A DNA stretch of 64,000 bases from positions 1-64,000 of the forward strand of contig JALDRB010000016.1 in NCBI GenBank assembly GCA_031316155.1. Direction: 5' to 3'. Positions 41,040 through 49,861 of the stretch are shown in pieces. The translations under genes were made by a program, and so were the position numbers. The notes below the pieces were generated by a model. The model did no database searches and had not been told where the DNA came from. It was given only the letters and a program-made list of their open reading frames with translations. Source of the stretch: Candidatus Scalindua sp. GTDB lineage: Bacteria > Planctomycetota > Brocadiia > Brocadiales > Scalinduaceae. Numbering within the stretch: position 1 is the stretch's first letter; each line of letters starts with the position of its first letter.

Positions 41040-41551
41040 TGGTAGAGTAAAAGATCGATCAATAAAAAATCAGATCTGGCGATGAGTATGGCGAGAAACA
41101 GTTGGCCGATGATAGCTTCTAAAATTGAAAATGGAGTTTGCAGGAGCGGTTAACGGAGTAATGTCTCCGTAACCCAGTGTGGTGGGCGTGACAAAGCTGT
41201 AGTAAACAAAAAGTGATCTACCGGCGTTGATTTGTCTTTCTGCTATGGAAAAAGAACCAGGGCGGATGCCTTCCATCAAAGTATAAATAAATGCCCACAT
41301 GACTCCAATGAAGAGATAAACAACGGGAGAGCAAGAGATATGGCAATGATTGGAAGCTGCTTCTTTTTTCCGATTGCGTGTATGCCAGTTATTAATACAG
41401 CGTTGATGAACATGTCCATCAGGATACGGACACCGGTAGAACCTTTAAAGAGAGGAGCAATGATCATAAAGCCTGCTATAGAGATGAGGAGAAAGAGAAA
41501 TCGGTCCTTAAATAATAGCTGTGTTAACCTGCTGTAACATTTACTGATCAT
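41040..41551 (-). pseudogene. Broken two-helix potassium channel
   Basis: Three frames add up to a small ion channel: N-terminal helices (FLFLLISIAGFMIIAPLF, LMDMFINAVLITGIHAIG) to about 41310, then MWAFIYTLMEGIRPGSF and the pore helix plus selectivity filter VTPTTLGYGDITPLT, then after a second shift near 41120 the last helix (ILEAIIGQLFLAILIA). The TLGYGD filter is intact, but two frameshifts break the reading frame. Confidence 0.72.
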
Positions 41552-41739
41552 AAAAACTCACTCGTGAGGCAATAATCGGATTTTCTGGTAAATAGAGATA
41601 TCTTCTTTAAAATATGGCTAAAAAGTGATATAATCCGGCCTTATATCGCCTTTTCATGCTGATGAGATGTGTCTAAGATATTAGAAGAATCTCTATATTG
41701 CACTCTTTGTAATCTGCTGTCAATAGAAAAAGTAAAGTT

Positions 41740-42870
41740 ATGGTTGAAGCTACTGCAGTGCTCAATACCGTTGCGGATAAAGACGGAGTTCTTACGATAA
41801 GAATTAAGGGGCGTCTGGATTCAACATCTACGGGTGACATCTGGCAAGGGGCAATTGAGGCTCTTGAACGGGCATCGTCAAAAAAGGTCGTTGTGGATAC
41901 TTCGGAGATAGATTATTGTGATGGGGCTGGAATCAGTTTACTGGTCGAAATTCAACGACGCCAGAAAAAGAGAGGCAGTGAATTAGAGATTTCTGGCCTT
42001 CATGATGAATACCGGAAACTGCTGGATTCTTTTGACCCGCTTGAGTTCGAAGAGTACCATCCGGAAAAATCCAGAAAAACCAGTCTGACTGAGGAAGTGG
42101 GTCGAGCAACATTCTCAGTCTGGGACAACATCCGTTCACAAATAGCCTTCCTGGGCGAGCTGGTAGCAGCCCTTTTCCTTGCCGCCCGAAATCCCAAAGT
42201 GGTCAGGTGGAAGGATGCGTTTCTGATAGCTGAAACTGCCGGTGTCAATGCCTTTCCCATTGTCGCTCTCATCAGCTTTCTGATAGGTTTGATCATGGCT
42301 TTTCAGGCAGCTATACCTATGAGTCAGTTCGGGGCGGAGATCTTTGTTGCAGATCTGATAGCTCTCTCGACACTGAGAGAACTGGGCCCTCTCATGACCG
42401 CCATAGTTATGGCCGGACGCACAAGTTCTGCCTTTGCTGCCGAGCTGGGTACCATGAAGGTGAACGAGGAGATGGATGCCCTGACAACTATGGGGCTGGA
42501 CCCTGTCAGGTTTCTTGTGGTAACCAGGGTGATAGCAACGCTCTTCATGATGCCGCTTCTTACTATTTTCTCCAACCTCCTTGGCATAATGGGAGGATCA
42601 GTTGTCCTGCTCTCTATGGGGTATCCGCTTTCCGCGTATGTTGATCGGATCATACTATCGGCGGATTACGTTGATCTTTTAGGAGGCCTTCTCAAATCTC
42701 TCGCTTTTGGCTTGATAGTGGCTGGAATCGGATGTTCGCATGGATTACGGACAAGAACCGGTGCCAGTGCGGTTGGTGATTCGACTACAAAAGCGGTTGT
42801 TAGCGGTATCATTATGATTATTGTCACAGATGGTATATTTTCAGTCGTTTATTTCTATATAGGCATCTAA
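41740..42870 (+). CDS. mlaE: MlaE-type ABC permease fused to an N-terminal STAS domain
   Basis: Residues about 1-100 form a STAS/MlaB-like domain (IKGRLDSTSTGDIWQGAIEA, VVVDTSEIDYCDGAGISLLVE) and residues about 130-376 an MlaE/YrbE permease (TLRELGPLMTAIVMAGRTSS, AAELGTMKVNEEMDALTTMG, GMGC-like SHGLRTRTGASAVG). MlaE spans the inner membrane and works with MlaF and MlaD to move phospholipids between the membranes; in Escherichia coli MlaB is a separate STAS subunit. The gene heads the locus but is separated from mlaF by an inserted repeat element with its own ORF. Confidence 0.92.
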   Translation: MVEATAVLNTVADKDGVLTIRIKGRLDSTSTGDIWQGAIEALERASSKKVVVDTSEIDYCDGAGISLLVEIQRRQKKRGSELEISGLHDEYRKLLDSFDPLEFEEYHPEKSRKTSLTEEVGRATFSVWDNIRSQIAFLGELVAALFLAARNPKVVRWKDAFLIAETAGVNAFPIVALISFLIGLIMAFQAAIPMSQFGAEIFVADLIALSTLRELGPLMTAIVMAGRTSSAFAAELGTMKVNEEMDALTTMGLDPVRFLVVTRVIATLFMMPLLTIFSNLLGIMGGSVVLLSMGYPLSAYVDRIILSADYVDLLGGLLKSLAFGLIVAGIGCSHGLRTRTGASAVGDSTTKAVVSGIIMIIVTDGIFSVVYFYIGI

Positions 42871-42929
42871 GGAGCTTACTATAATATTCTTACTAATAGA
42901 GTTTTTCAAGCATAGCCTGATCCGCCCGG

Positions 42930-43516
42930 CCTATAAGCCCATTCGCCAGCCCGATACTCATTCTGGCGGGACGGGTAAGGACCAAATAACAATATTCAAA
43001 TAACAAATAAATTCCAATGAATAAAGTTCAAAATGCCCAAACAATATGATTTGGAAGAGCGGACATTCCAGTTTGCTAAAAAGATTTCTCTTTATATTAA
43101 GAAATTCTCAAGAACTATTTCTAACACAGAATACGGAAAGCAAGTAGTAAGGGCTTCTGGTTCTGTTGGCGCCAACTACATTGAAGCTAATGAAGCTTTA
43201 AGTAAGAAAGATTTTATTATGAGAATCAAAATATGTCGTAAAGAAGCGAAAGAATCTGCTTATTGGTTATGACTATTGGTTGAAACAAACGTTGAAAAAT
43301 ATACGGAAGATGGAAACTATCTTTTTAGTGAGGCAACTGAGTTAACAAAAATATTTTCGTCTATTATTGATAAATCAAAGTAGTTTGTCATTTCATAAAT
43401 TGGGATTTGTAATTTGTTAATTGAGTTTTGTGATTTGATATTTGCCTGCCTGTGCATGGCAAGCAGACAGATAATTTATTCACTACTATTTGGTTCTGGC
43501 TTGTCAAGGTTGGGTA
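42930..43516 (+). repeat. AAATTCC-arm hairpin element carrying a four-helix-bundle ORF
   Basis: The left arm (CCAAATAACAATATTCAAATAACAAAT.., 42981-43020) and right arm (TTTGTAATTTGTTAATTGAG then TTTGTGATTTGATATTTG) are inverted with respect to each other and enclose the ORF at 43033-43383. The right end with a CCTGCCTGTGC..AGCAGACAG hairpin (43445-43470) and TATTTGGTTCTGGCTTGTC matches the ORF-less copies at 44309 and 61939. It lies between mlaE and mlaF. The left border is uncertain by some tens of bases. Confidence 0.78.
43033..43383 (+). pseudogene. Four-helix-bundle (S23/23S rRNA intervening-sequence-type) protein with one stop
   Basis: MPKQYDLEERTFQFAKKISL, GKQVVRASGSVGANYIEANE and RIKICRKEAKESAYWL are the signature of the four-helix-bundle proteins first found in 23S rRNA intervening sequences. 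After 79 codons a TGA (43270-43272) sits where the family usually has Arg (probably CGA mutated), and the same frame continues with LLVETNVEKYTEDGNYLF and ends at 43383, giving a normal length of about 117. Function of the family is unknown. The gene starts just inside the left arm of the surrounding hairpin element. Confidence 0.85.
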
Positions 43517-43525
43517 TTTAGGCAT

Positions 43526-44296
43526 ATGAACACTGAGCAGGAAACAATTATTCGTGTCGAAAATTTGACGGTTGCGTATGATGAAACGGTTATTATTGAT
43601 AATATCTCGTTTGAGGTACACAGGGGGGAAGTTTTCATTATCCTGGGTGGTTCAGGTTGTGGTAAGAGTACTCTTCTAAAGCAAATGATCGGTTTATACG
43701 CTCCCGCCGCAGGCAGGATCCTCATTGACGGGGACGACATTGTATCTGCTGAGGGAAGTGATCGTCTTCGTATCCTCAGGAAGATTGGTGTTATGTATCA
43801 GAGCGGAGCTCTTTTCGGGTCAATGACACTGTTTGAAAACGTTCGTCTTCCTCTTGAGGAGTTTACGAATTTGAACTCCTCAGCCATGGACCTTATCGTT
43901 TTGATGAAGTTGAAGCAGGTCGGGCTAAAAGGGTTTGAGAATCACATGCCGTCCGAGTTAAGCGGAGGAATGCAGAAGCGTGCGGCTATTGCGAGAGCCA
44001 TGGTGCTTGATCCTCGAATCCTCTTTCTCGATGAGCCATCGGCAGGACTGGATCCTATTACGTCGGCCGAACTGGATCAGCTTATTATCAGTCTTGCCCG
44101 TAATCTGAGGATTACGTTTGTCATAGTTACTCATGAACTTCCAAGTATTTACTCTATTGCTGACAGGGTGATTATGCTTGATAAACGTGTCAAGAAGATT
44201 GTGGCGGATGGCAGACCGCAGGATTTGCGTGATAAAAGCGACAACCAGTGGGTACGTCAGTTCTTTAAGCGGGAGGTCGCTTTAAATGGATCTTGA
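43526..44296 (+). CDS. mlaF: MlaF-type ABC ATPase
   Basis: The ATP-binding subunit of the Mla lipid transporter. From the ATG at 43526 the Walker A GGSGCGKST is at 41-49, then the Q-loop MYQSGALFGSMT, ABC signature LSGGMQKRAAIARAM and Walker B ILFLDEPSAGLDP. MYQSGALFGSMT is characteristic of the Mla/Ttg2A subfamily. An in-frame upstream ATG at 43490 lies within the inserted element and is unlikely. The insertion between mlaE and mlaF may have changed the leader of this gene. Confidence 0.93.
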   Translation: MNTEQETIIRVENLTVAYDETVIIDNISFEVHRGEVFIILGGSGCGKSTLLKQMIGLYAPAAGRILIDGDDIVSAEGSDRLRILRKIGVMYQSGALFGSMTLFENVRLPLEEFTNLNSSAMDLIVLMKLKQVGLKGFENHMPSELSGGMQKRAAIARAMVLDPRILFLDEPSAGLDPITSAELDQLIISLARNLRITFVIVTHELPSIYSIADRVIMLDKRVKKIVADGRPQDLRDKSDNQWVRQFFKREVALNGS

Positions 44297-44308
44297 TTGT
44301 ATGAGGAA

Positions 44309-44600
44309 TTTCAATGTTACCAAAATTGTCGGAGAGTAAGAAACCCGGCCGGATGATTCGGTCAGACAGGTAAGCACCAAATAATAAATTCCAAATAACA
44401 AACAAATCACAATAAACAAATGCAAAATTCCAAACAGACTGAATTTGATCATTTCTGACTGATGATAGGCAGGCAAACATTGGAATTTGTAATTTGTTTG
44501 TTGTTTGTGATTTGAGATTTGCCTGCCTGTGCGTCGCACGCAGACAGGTAATTTTTTAACCCCTGTTTGGTTCTGGTTCGTCCAAGTTACGTATAATAAA
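44309..44600 (+). repeat. AAATTCC-arm hairpin element, complete ORF-less copy
   Basis: The left segment (TTTCAATGTTACCAAAATT, GGTAAGCACC) leads to the arm AAATTCCAAATAACAAAC; a short loop with a TCATTTCTGACTGATGAT core separates it from the inverted arm GGAATTTGTAATTTGTTTG. A CCTGCCTGTGCG..CGCAGACAGG hairpin (44522-44548) and the right end CTGTTTGGTTCTGGTTC follow. It is inserted between mlaF and mlaD, leaving both genes intact. Confidence 0.85.
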
Positions 44601-44684
44601 GACGCAAGGATTTACGCCGCGATAGCGGCCTAACGTGATTGAGTTCGATACGGACTTTTAATGTTTTAAAGGAGGTTACTGCCT

Positions 44685-45689
44685 ATGAGCGCAAAGGCTA
44701 ATTTTTTTAAGATCGGCATTTTTGTCATTAGTGCTTCGATAATTGCGATCATTGCCATCGTTGTTTTGGGGGTCGGTACTCTTTTCAAAAAAAAGATCTT
44801 TTTTGAAACCTATATCGAAGGATCCGTGCAGGGGCTGGATGTTGGCTCTCCGGTTAAAATGCGCGGTGTTAAGATGGGCAATGTGGAGGAGATCGCTTTT
44901 GTGAAAGAGAAATACAAATTTGATCTCTCCTCGAAAGAATTTTTCAGTTACGGTCAACATGTATTTATCAAAATATCCATTGAACCAAAAATGGAGGCAA
45001 CCGAGAAAGAGCAGACATCATTTTTAGTAAACTCGATTGCGAAAGGGTTGAGGATACGTCTTGCTTCACAGGGGATAACGGGGGGTGCTTATCTTGAGGC
45101 GGATTTCCTTGATCCGGAAAAATACCCTCCCATGAAAATTGTGTGGGAACCCGGGTCATACTATATTCCCTCTGCACCCAGCACAATTACCCAATTTACT
45201 GAATCTGTTGAGAAAATTCTGGGAAAGCTTGAGGAAATCAATATTAAGGGAATAACAGATGGACTGGAAAAAACTCTTGGTTCTGTGAACAAAATAGTGA
45301 ATGATGTAAAGGTGGTGGAGATTGCCGGACATGCAGAACAATTGCTTGTTGAATTAGGAGAAACGAATAAACGCCTTGAACCTCTCTTATCTGATGCGTC
45401 TGCAACAATGGCCGCAGTTCAACGGATTACCAGAGACACAGAAAAACCTCTGACTCAAACACTTAATTCATTAGATGAACTGCCTGAAATCTTTGCCCAA
45501 CTCAAGCAGACCTTACGCCGGTTTTCCAGCCTGCTTGCAAATGAGGAGCAAAATATTGGTGTATCTGCGGAGAATGTGAGATTAATTACAGGAAATCTTC
45601 GTGAGATAACCGAGAACGCCAGAACTTATCCATCACAGGTCCTTTTCGGGGGACCTCCTCCACACTCAGCGCCGGGAGAGAGAAAATGA
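44685..45689 (+). CDS. mlaD: MlaD-type MCE-domain protein
   Basis: An N-terminal transmembrane helix (residues about 10-30) and one MCE domain (FETYIEGSVQGLDVGSPVKMRGVKMGNVEEIAFV, about 40-130), then a long helical C-terminal part (VKVVEIAGHAEQLLVELGET..) and a Pro-rich end. MlaD hexamers sit on MlaE and hold lipid in the periplasm. A ribosome site AAAGGAGG lies eight bases before the ATG. The tail is longer than in Escherichia coli MlaD, as usual in PqiB/YebT-independent Mla systems of other phyla. Confidence 0.92.
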   Translation: MSAKANFFKIGIFVISASIIAIIAIVVLGVGTLFKKKIFFETYIEGSVQGLDVGSPVKMRGVKMGNVEEIAFVKEKYKFDLSSKEFFSYGQHVFIKISIEPKMEATEKEQTSFLVNSIAKGLRIRLASQGITGGAYLEADFLDPEKYPPMKIVWEPGSYYIPSAPSTITQFTESVEKILGKLEEINIKGITDGLEKTLGSVNKIVNDVKVVEIAGHAEQLLVELGETNKRLEPLLSDASATMAAVQRITRDTEKPLTQTLNSLDELPEIFAQLKQTLRRFSSLLANEEQNIGVSAENVRLITGNLREITENARTYPSQVLFGGPPPHSAPGERK

Positions 45690-46327
45690 AGAAGAAAATC
45701 TTTTTAACGTTACCCATTATCGTATGGGTATTGTTCCCTTTGTTAACAGGGTGTATTAATCTTGAAAAGAGCTATCCGGAAAAAAAGTATTTTGTTCTGG
45801 ATGCCTCACGTGACGGGGAGGTTGTATCCTCCGAAACCGGAACAGTTCTGGCTGTTCGGAGATTTCGGATCTCACCTCAATTCGAAGGCAAGAGTCTGAT
45901 CTACCGATTGTCTGATTTACGTTACGAGTCTGATTTCTACAACGAGTTTTTTGTTACGCCTGTATCGCTGATCACCGAAGAGGTTCAGCAATGGATAAGT
46001 GGATCCGGTCTGTTTCAGCACACAGTAGATTCTTCCAGTTATCTGGAACCTTCGCACGTTCTTGAGGGTGTCATTACCGCTCTCTATGGGGATTACCGGG
46101 AAAGCACACTGCCGAAGGCTGTCTTAGAGATACGTTTTTTTCTCCTTCACCAGGTTTCTGAGGGTTACAAAATAATCTTTCAGAAACAATATCAAAGGGA
46201 AGAACCTTTAAATGGAAAGACACCCGATGATCTGGTCAAAGGTTGGAACAATGCGCTCAAGAACATACTGACAGAATTTGAAACTGACGTAAAAGCAACT
46301 ATAACCAAAATTGGTCACCGGGGTTAA
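45686..46327 (+). CDS. ABC transporter auxiliary lipoprotein (PqiC/MlaC-locus type)
   Basis: The ATG overlaps the mlaD stop (ATGA). The signal ends at the lipobox LLTGC; the mature protein begins YPEKKYFVLDASR and has the ABC_trans_aux features (VRRFRISPQFEGKSLIYRLSD, YNEFFVTPVSLITEEVQQWIS). Such lipoproteins bind MCE systems at the outer membrane. The genome segment has no MlaC-like gene, so this protein is the likely outer-membrane partner of the transporter. Confidence 0.88.
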   Translation: MKKKIFLTLPIIVWVLFPLLTGCINLEKSYPEKKYFVLDASRDGEVVSSETGTVLAVRRFRISPQFEGKSLIYRLSDLRYESDFYNEFFVTPVSLITEEVQQWISGSGLFQHTVDSSSYLEPSHVLEGVITALYGDYRESTLPKAVLEIRFFLLHQVSEGYKIIFQKQYQREEPLNGKTPDDLVKGWNNALKNILTEFETDVKATITKIGHRG

Positions 46328-46403
46328 GTTTGATGTACGGTAACAGGTATTGATATTTATGTCTCTGTTGATTTACTTAAGAAAGGACGAAGGGAGAAAA
46401 ACA

Positions 46404-46895
46404 ATGAATATAAAAAGAAAAAACAACCTCTTTTTGGTGGGATTTGTGGTAATTATGGCATGGGCTGTTACGGCAACCGCGCAGGACAAACCGGCGGACA
46501 ACATGCAGATAGTCATCGAGAAGGTACGCGCCGACAAAAAACTCCTTGTTGCCGAGAACTTGCAACTCACGGAGACGGAAGCGAAAGATTTCTGGCCTGT
46601 CTACGAGCAGTATCAGCATGAATTATTTCTTATTCGGGTACGTACCGCGAAACTGATCAAGGACTATAGCGATGCTTATGGGAAGATGACCGATGATAGT
46701 GCCAGGGAGTTGCTTGATGAGTACATGAACATCGAGAAACTGACGCTAAAGCTTCACAAGTCTTATCTTCGAAAGTTCCGTAAGATATTACCTGAAATAA
46801 AGGTGACGCGTTATTACCAGATCGAAAACAAAATTCAGGTGGCGATGATGTTTGAACTTGCCGCAAACATACCGCTCATGAAAATAGACCAGTAA
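46404..46895 (+). CDS. Periplasmic helical protein, conserved hypothetical
   Basis: The ATG at 46404 (GAAGGGAG upstream) begins a signal peptide ending AVTATAQ. The mature protein is almost wholly helical (LQLTETEAKDFWPVYEQYQHEL.., ARELLDEYMNIEKLTLKLHKSY, FRKILPEIKVTRYYQIENKI), a layout shared with small periplasmic proteins such as Spy/CpxP-like chaperones, though no LTxxQ motif is clear. Its position in the Mla-like transcription unit suggests an envelope-stress role. Confidence 0.72.
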   Translation: MNIKRKNNLFLVGFVVIMAWAVTATAQDKPADNMQIVIEKVRADKKLLVAENLQLTETEAKDFWPVYEQYQHELFLIRVRTAKLIKDYSDAYGKMTDDSARELLDEYMNIEKLTLKLHKSYLRKFRKILPEIKVTRYYQIENKIQVAMMFELAANIPLMKIDQ

Positions 46896-46920
46896 TCATT
46901 CAAAAAGGAGAATAACGGCT

Positions 46921-47478
46921 ATGAGATACGTTTATTTGAAGATAATTATTTTAATGCTCATATGTACCGGGGGCACACTCATTGATATTAATTCTACCGT
47001 GGCAGCCAGCGCGGACAAAATTAACCGTGACGCCCAGAGTACCCTGGTAAGCTTGTATGAAAAATCACCCGCGGCCAAAGCGCTGGGAGAGAAAGTGAAG
47101 GCTATTCTCGTCTTTCCGGGCATTGTCAAAGGAGGCTTTATCATTGGCGGTCAATATGGCGAGGGGGTTCTCCTTAAGGACGGAAATCCTTCCGCATACT
47201 ACAATACCGTTCAGCTTTCGTATGGGCTGCAAGCCGGCGGACAGAAATACGGGTATGTACTTTTTTTTATGAGCGACTCTGCAATGGGTTGGCTCGACAG
47301 GAGTGATGGCTGGGAACTTGGCGTCGGTCCGACCATTGTAGTTGTGGACATTGGCACAGCTAAGGCGATGACAACGACAACATTACAATCACAGATATAT
47401 GCGTTTTTCGTCAACGAGAAAGGTTTGATGGGAGGTCTTGGCCTGCAGGGCACAAAAATTACGAAAATACAGAAATAA
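46921..47478 (+). CDS. SYLF (YSC84-type) lipid-binding protein
   Basis: Signal peptide (residues about 1-28) then a SYLF/Ysc84 domain: KAILVFPGIVKGGFIIGGQYGEGVLL, LSYGLQAGGQKYGYVLFF and the closing GLMGGLGLQGTKITKI. In eukaryotes this domain binds phosphoinositides; bacterial members are periplasmic and probably bind lipids. Directly after the helical protein and probably cotranscribed, which fits the lipid-transport setting. Confidence 0.87.
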   Translation: MRYVYLKIIILMLICTGGTLIDINSTVAASADKINRDAQSTLVSLYEKSPAAKALGEKVKAILVFPGIVKGGFIIGGQYGEGVLLKDGNPSAYYNTVQLSYGLQAGGQKYGYVLFFMSDSAMGWLDRSDGWELGVGPTIVVVDIGTAKAMTTTTLQSQIYAFFVNEKGLMGGLGLQGTKITKIQK

Positions 47479-47596
47479 GAGGGGGGCTTTGTTTATAGTA
47501 ATTTTGTTCTGACTGCTTTATTTATCCGTATGGAACAGTGCACAAAGACGTGCATAAATAGTTTAATTTAATGTATAAAGAAAGGGGAAACGTAAC

Positions 47597-48271
47597 ATGA
47601 AAAATGTAATGGGAATTATTTTATTATCAATGATAGTCTTGTTCGCGGGATGCTCTCAAACATACCAGGCTCGCAAAGTAGCAGATACATCTGGATTTCT
47701 TGGAGATTATTCAATGCTTCAAGAGGGAGAAAAAGGAGAAGCTCAACTCAGATATATAAATCCTGATGCCGATTTTGCGGCATATGACAAGGTTATGGTT
47801 GATCCTGTCGCAGTCTGGTGCAGTAAGGATTCTAAAATTCCACAAGAAGAGCTCCAGAATCTCGCCAGCCATCTGCATTACAAGGTCATTTCCAAGCTCG
47901 AGGAGGATTACAAGATCGTCCAAACACCGGGTCCCGGAGTAATGCGTATCAGTGCTGCGCTCACCGAGGCTAAAAAATCTAAAGTTGCGCTGAATACCAT
48001 TACTACCATAGTACCTCAGGCCCGCCTCATGTCAGGCGTCAAGAAATTAGCCACAGGCACCAATTCTTTTGTGGGTGAGGCCAGTGTTGAGTGCAAGATT
48101 ACTGATTCAAGTACTGGCGAAATGCTTGCGGCTGCGATAGACCGTCGGGCTGGTGGTAAAACCCTCAAAGGATCCACGAATGCCTGGGATGATGTGGAGC
48201 AGGCTTTTCAGCACTGGGCTGACATACTGAGCCAGAGACTTCGTGAAATGCGTACCGTGAAACAATATTAG
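47597..48271 (+). CDS. DUF3313-family lipoprotein
   Basis: Lipobox LFAGC at residues about 16-20, then the DUF3313 pattern: DTSGFLGDYSMLQEGEKG, YDKVMVDPVAVWC, a central VMRISAALTEAKKSK and a C-terminal DVEQAFQHWADILSQRL. Function of the family is unknown. GAAAGGGGA precedes the ATG. Last gene of the run before the convergent N-ATPase operon. Confidence 0.85.
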   Translation: MKNVMGIILLSMIVLFAGCSQTYQARKVADTSGFLGDYSMLQEGEKGEAQLRYINPDADFAAYDKVMVDPVAVWCSKDSKIPQEELQNLASHLHYKVISKLEEDYKIVQTPGPGVMRISAALTEAKKSKVALNTITTIVPQARLMSGVKKLATGTNSFVGEASVECKITDSSTGEMLAAAIDRRAGGKTLKGSTNAWDDVEQAFQHWADILSQRLREMRTVKQY

Positions 48272-48664
48272 GTTCAGAGTAATATTTCATGAGTGTAATG
48301 AAAACAGGATTTTACCATTTTTGATCTATTTTGTTGGTTTTGCAGTTTGTGATCGTAGCTCCGGTTGTGGCAGAAATTACAACGATCGGCACAACCGGAG
48401 TGCCTTACTCCTGGTCACGCAGCTGATCCAGAAATGAGATCAGCCCCTGTTGAAACAAATAGAAACTCTCGGCTTATTCTTTAATTAACACCTATCCTCC
48501 TCTTTCGACTCAACTTCCTTAATTCCCTCAAAGGCAGCACCGATTTAGAAACAACAATAATTGTTACAATTTCTATTATAAAAGAAAAGTCAATACAAAA
48601 CCAATAAGAAGATTAACGAAACAGAAAAAATGGTGATGGAAAATGATCTGTGAATGAAGATGTT
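48272..48664. other. Intergenic region between convergent genes
   Basis: 393 bp between the ends of the DUF3313 gene and atpG. It contains a perfect 11-bp stem hairpin (next entry) and AT-rich sequence otherwise. Confidence 0.5.
48359..48400. terminator. Candidate bidirectional terminator hairpin
   Basis: CTCCGGTTGTG (48359-48369) and CACAACCGGAG (48390-48400) form a perfect 11-bp stem with a 20-base loop. It is placed between two converging genes, which suits a bidirectional terminator, but no U-tract follows on either side and the loop is long. Confidence 0.4.
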
Positions 48665-49552
48665 CTATTCTTCTTTTGTTCTCAATGCCTCGAAGCCTGA
48701 CACAATGTCCAGGAGTTCGCTGGTAATTGAACTCTGGCGTTCACTGCGGTAGATGGCGTTGAGCTGTTCGAGCCGTTCTTCAATATTTTTCTCTGCTGAC
48801 TGCATGGACAGCAGGCGGGCAGCATTTTCGCACGCCATAGATTCCGCAAATGCCCGGTAAATGGAGATAAACATGTACTGACGGAACAGCGCTGAAAAAA
48901 GTGCATCTTTTTCCATGGTAAATGATGGTAGTGAACGGGAAGACCATTTTTTTTGTCTGATTGATTCTATCCACTCCCGGTCAATGGGAAGGAGAGTCAT
49001 GGAGTGAGGCTGATACGAAAGCTGTGACAGCAGTTTATGGTGAAAGAGAATTACTCTGTTGATTTTTCCGGTTGTCTGCAGATCGGTGATTGCCATTACT
49101 ATCTGCTGAACTGTCAGAGTTACGCCTGCAAGCGATCCCGGCAGAGTAAATACGTTAGCAACCTTCTGCTTTCTCTCTTCAAGCGATGCGAGTGCACGCG
49201 CACCTATGCATACGGTGGTACGGTTTTTTGCTATTTTCCCGCTTTCAATCTCCTTTAGCGCGTAGTCTGCAATCTGCTCATTAAAACCTCCGCAAAGCCC
49301 CTGATCCGAACCGAATACAACGGCGTAGAGTCCACATCTACTCTCTTCCTTCTGTTCCAGCGCAGCGACCGTTTCACCGCTCAGTACAACCTGGAATCCC
49401 ATTTCAACGGACCGGTAGTAATCACCCGTAGACTCAACGGCCTGTTCAAAATGGTGAATGTTCACGGCAGACAATGTCCGCATGGTTTTTACTATATCCC
49501 GAAGGTCTTCCGCGCTTTTAATGCTTCTTCTGATGGTTTTAATGGTTTGCAT
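48665..49552 (-). CDS. atpG: N-ATPase gamma subunit
   Basis: The central-stalk subunit of the Na+-type N-ATPase. MQTIKTIRRSIKSAEDLRDIVKTMRTLSAVNI is the typical N-terminal coil, then FGSDQGLCGGFNEQI and a C-terminal helix with ENAARLLSMQSAEKNIEERLEQLNAIYRSERQSSIT. 295 aa is normal for N-ATPases. In the usual order atpG directly follows atpA; here about 8.7 kb of unrelated genes lie between, and a repeat end lies just upstream of its start. Confidence 0.9.
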   Translation of the reverse strand: MQTIKTIRRSIKSAEDLRDIVKTMRTLSAVNIHHFEQAVESTGDYYRSVEMGFQVVLSGETVAALEQKEESRCGLYAVVFGSDQGLCGGFNEQIADYALKEIESGKIAKNRTTVCIGARALASLEERKQKVANVFTLPGSLAGVTLTVQQIVMAITDLQTTGKINRVILFHHKLLSQLSYQPHSMTLLPIDREWIESIRQKKWSSRSLPSFTMEKDALFSALFRQYMFISIYRAFAESMACENAARLLSMQSAEKNIEERLEQLNAIYRSERQSSITSELLDIVSGFEALRTKEE

Positions 49553-49861
49553 GCTCTATATTTTAGTGTAGGAGTCAGTTAAATTCCATAATATTTCATG
49601 TAAAACCGAAAACCAAATCTGTTTTAGTATATCATGCAAATTTGAATAAAACAATCTGGCCTTCAGAAAGCATTAAAAACTTTCCTTACTCATATCGTAT
49701 TCTTCTTACAAATAATATCAATACCAAAATCTGTAAGTTGTATAATAAAAACATAATTTCCCATCACTATAGTTACTCTCCGTTTTGTATTGTAAGGTTT
49801 CTTTTTCTGTCACAACCTGCTTACTTCATACTGTTCGTTAATGAAATTGAAAACTTAATCC
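49553..49861. other. Junction between atpG and the inserted island
   Basis: 309 bp, very AT-rich. A TATACT-family end (49601-49631) lies about 50 bp upstream of the atpG start. No promoter can be placed with confidence, so it is unclear how atpG is now transcribed. Confidence 0.5.
49601..49631 (+). repeat. Solo right end of a TATACT/AGTATA element
   Basis: TAAAACCGAAAACCAAATCT followed by GTTTTAGTATA matches the last 31 bp of the family; nothing of the left part remains. It marks the atpG-proximal border of the defence island. Confidence 0.75.

Noticed and set aside
48359-48400. Hairpin between DUF3313 and atpG as a riboswitch
   Set aside because: It is a simple stem with a large loop and lies after, not before, the genes; a terminator is the simpler reading.
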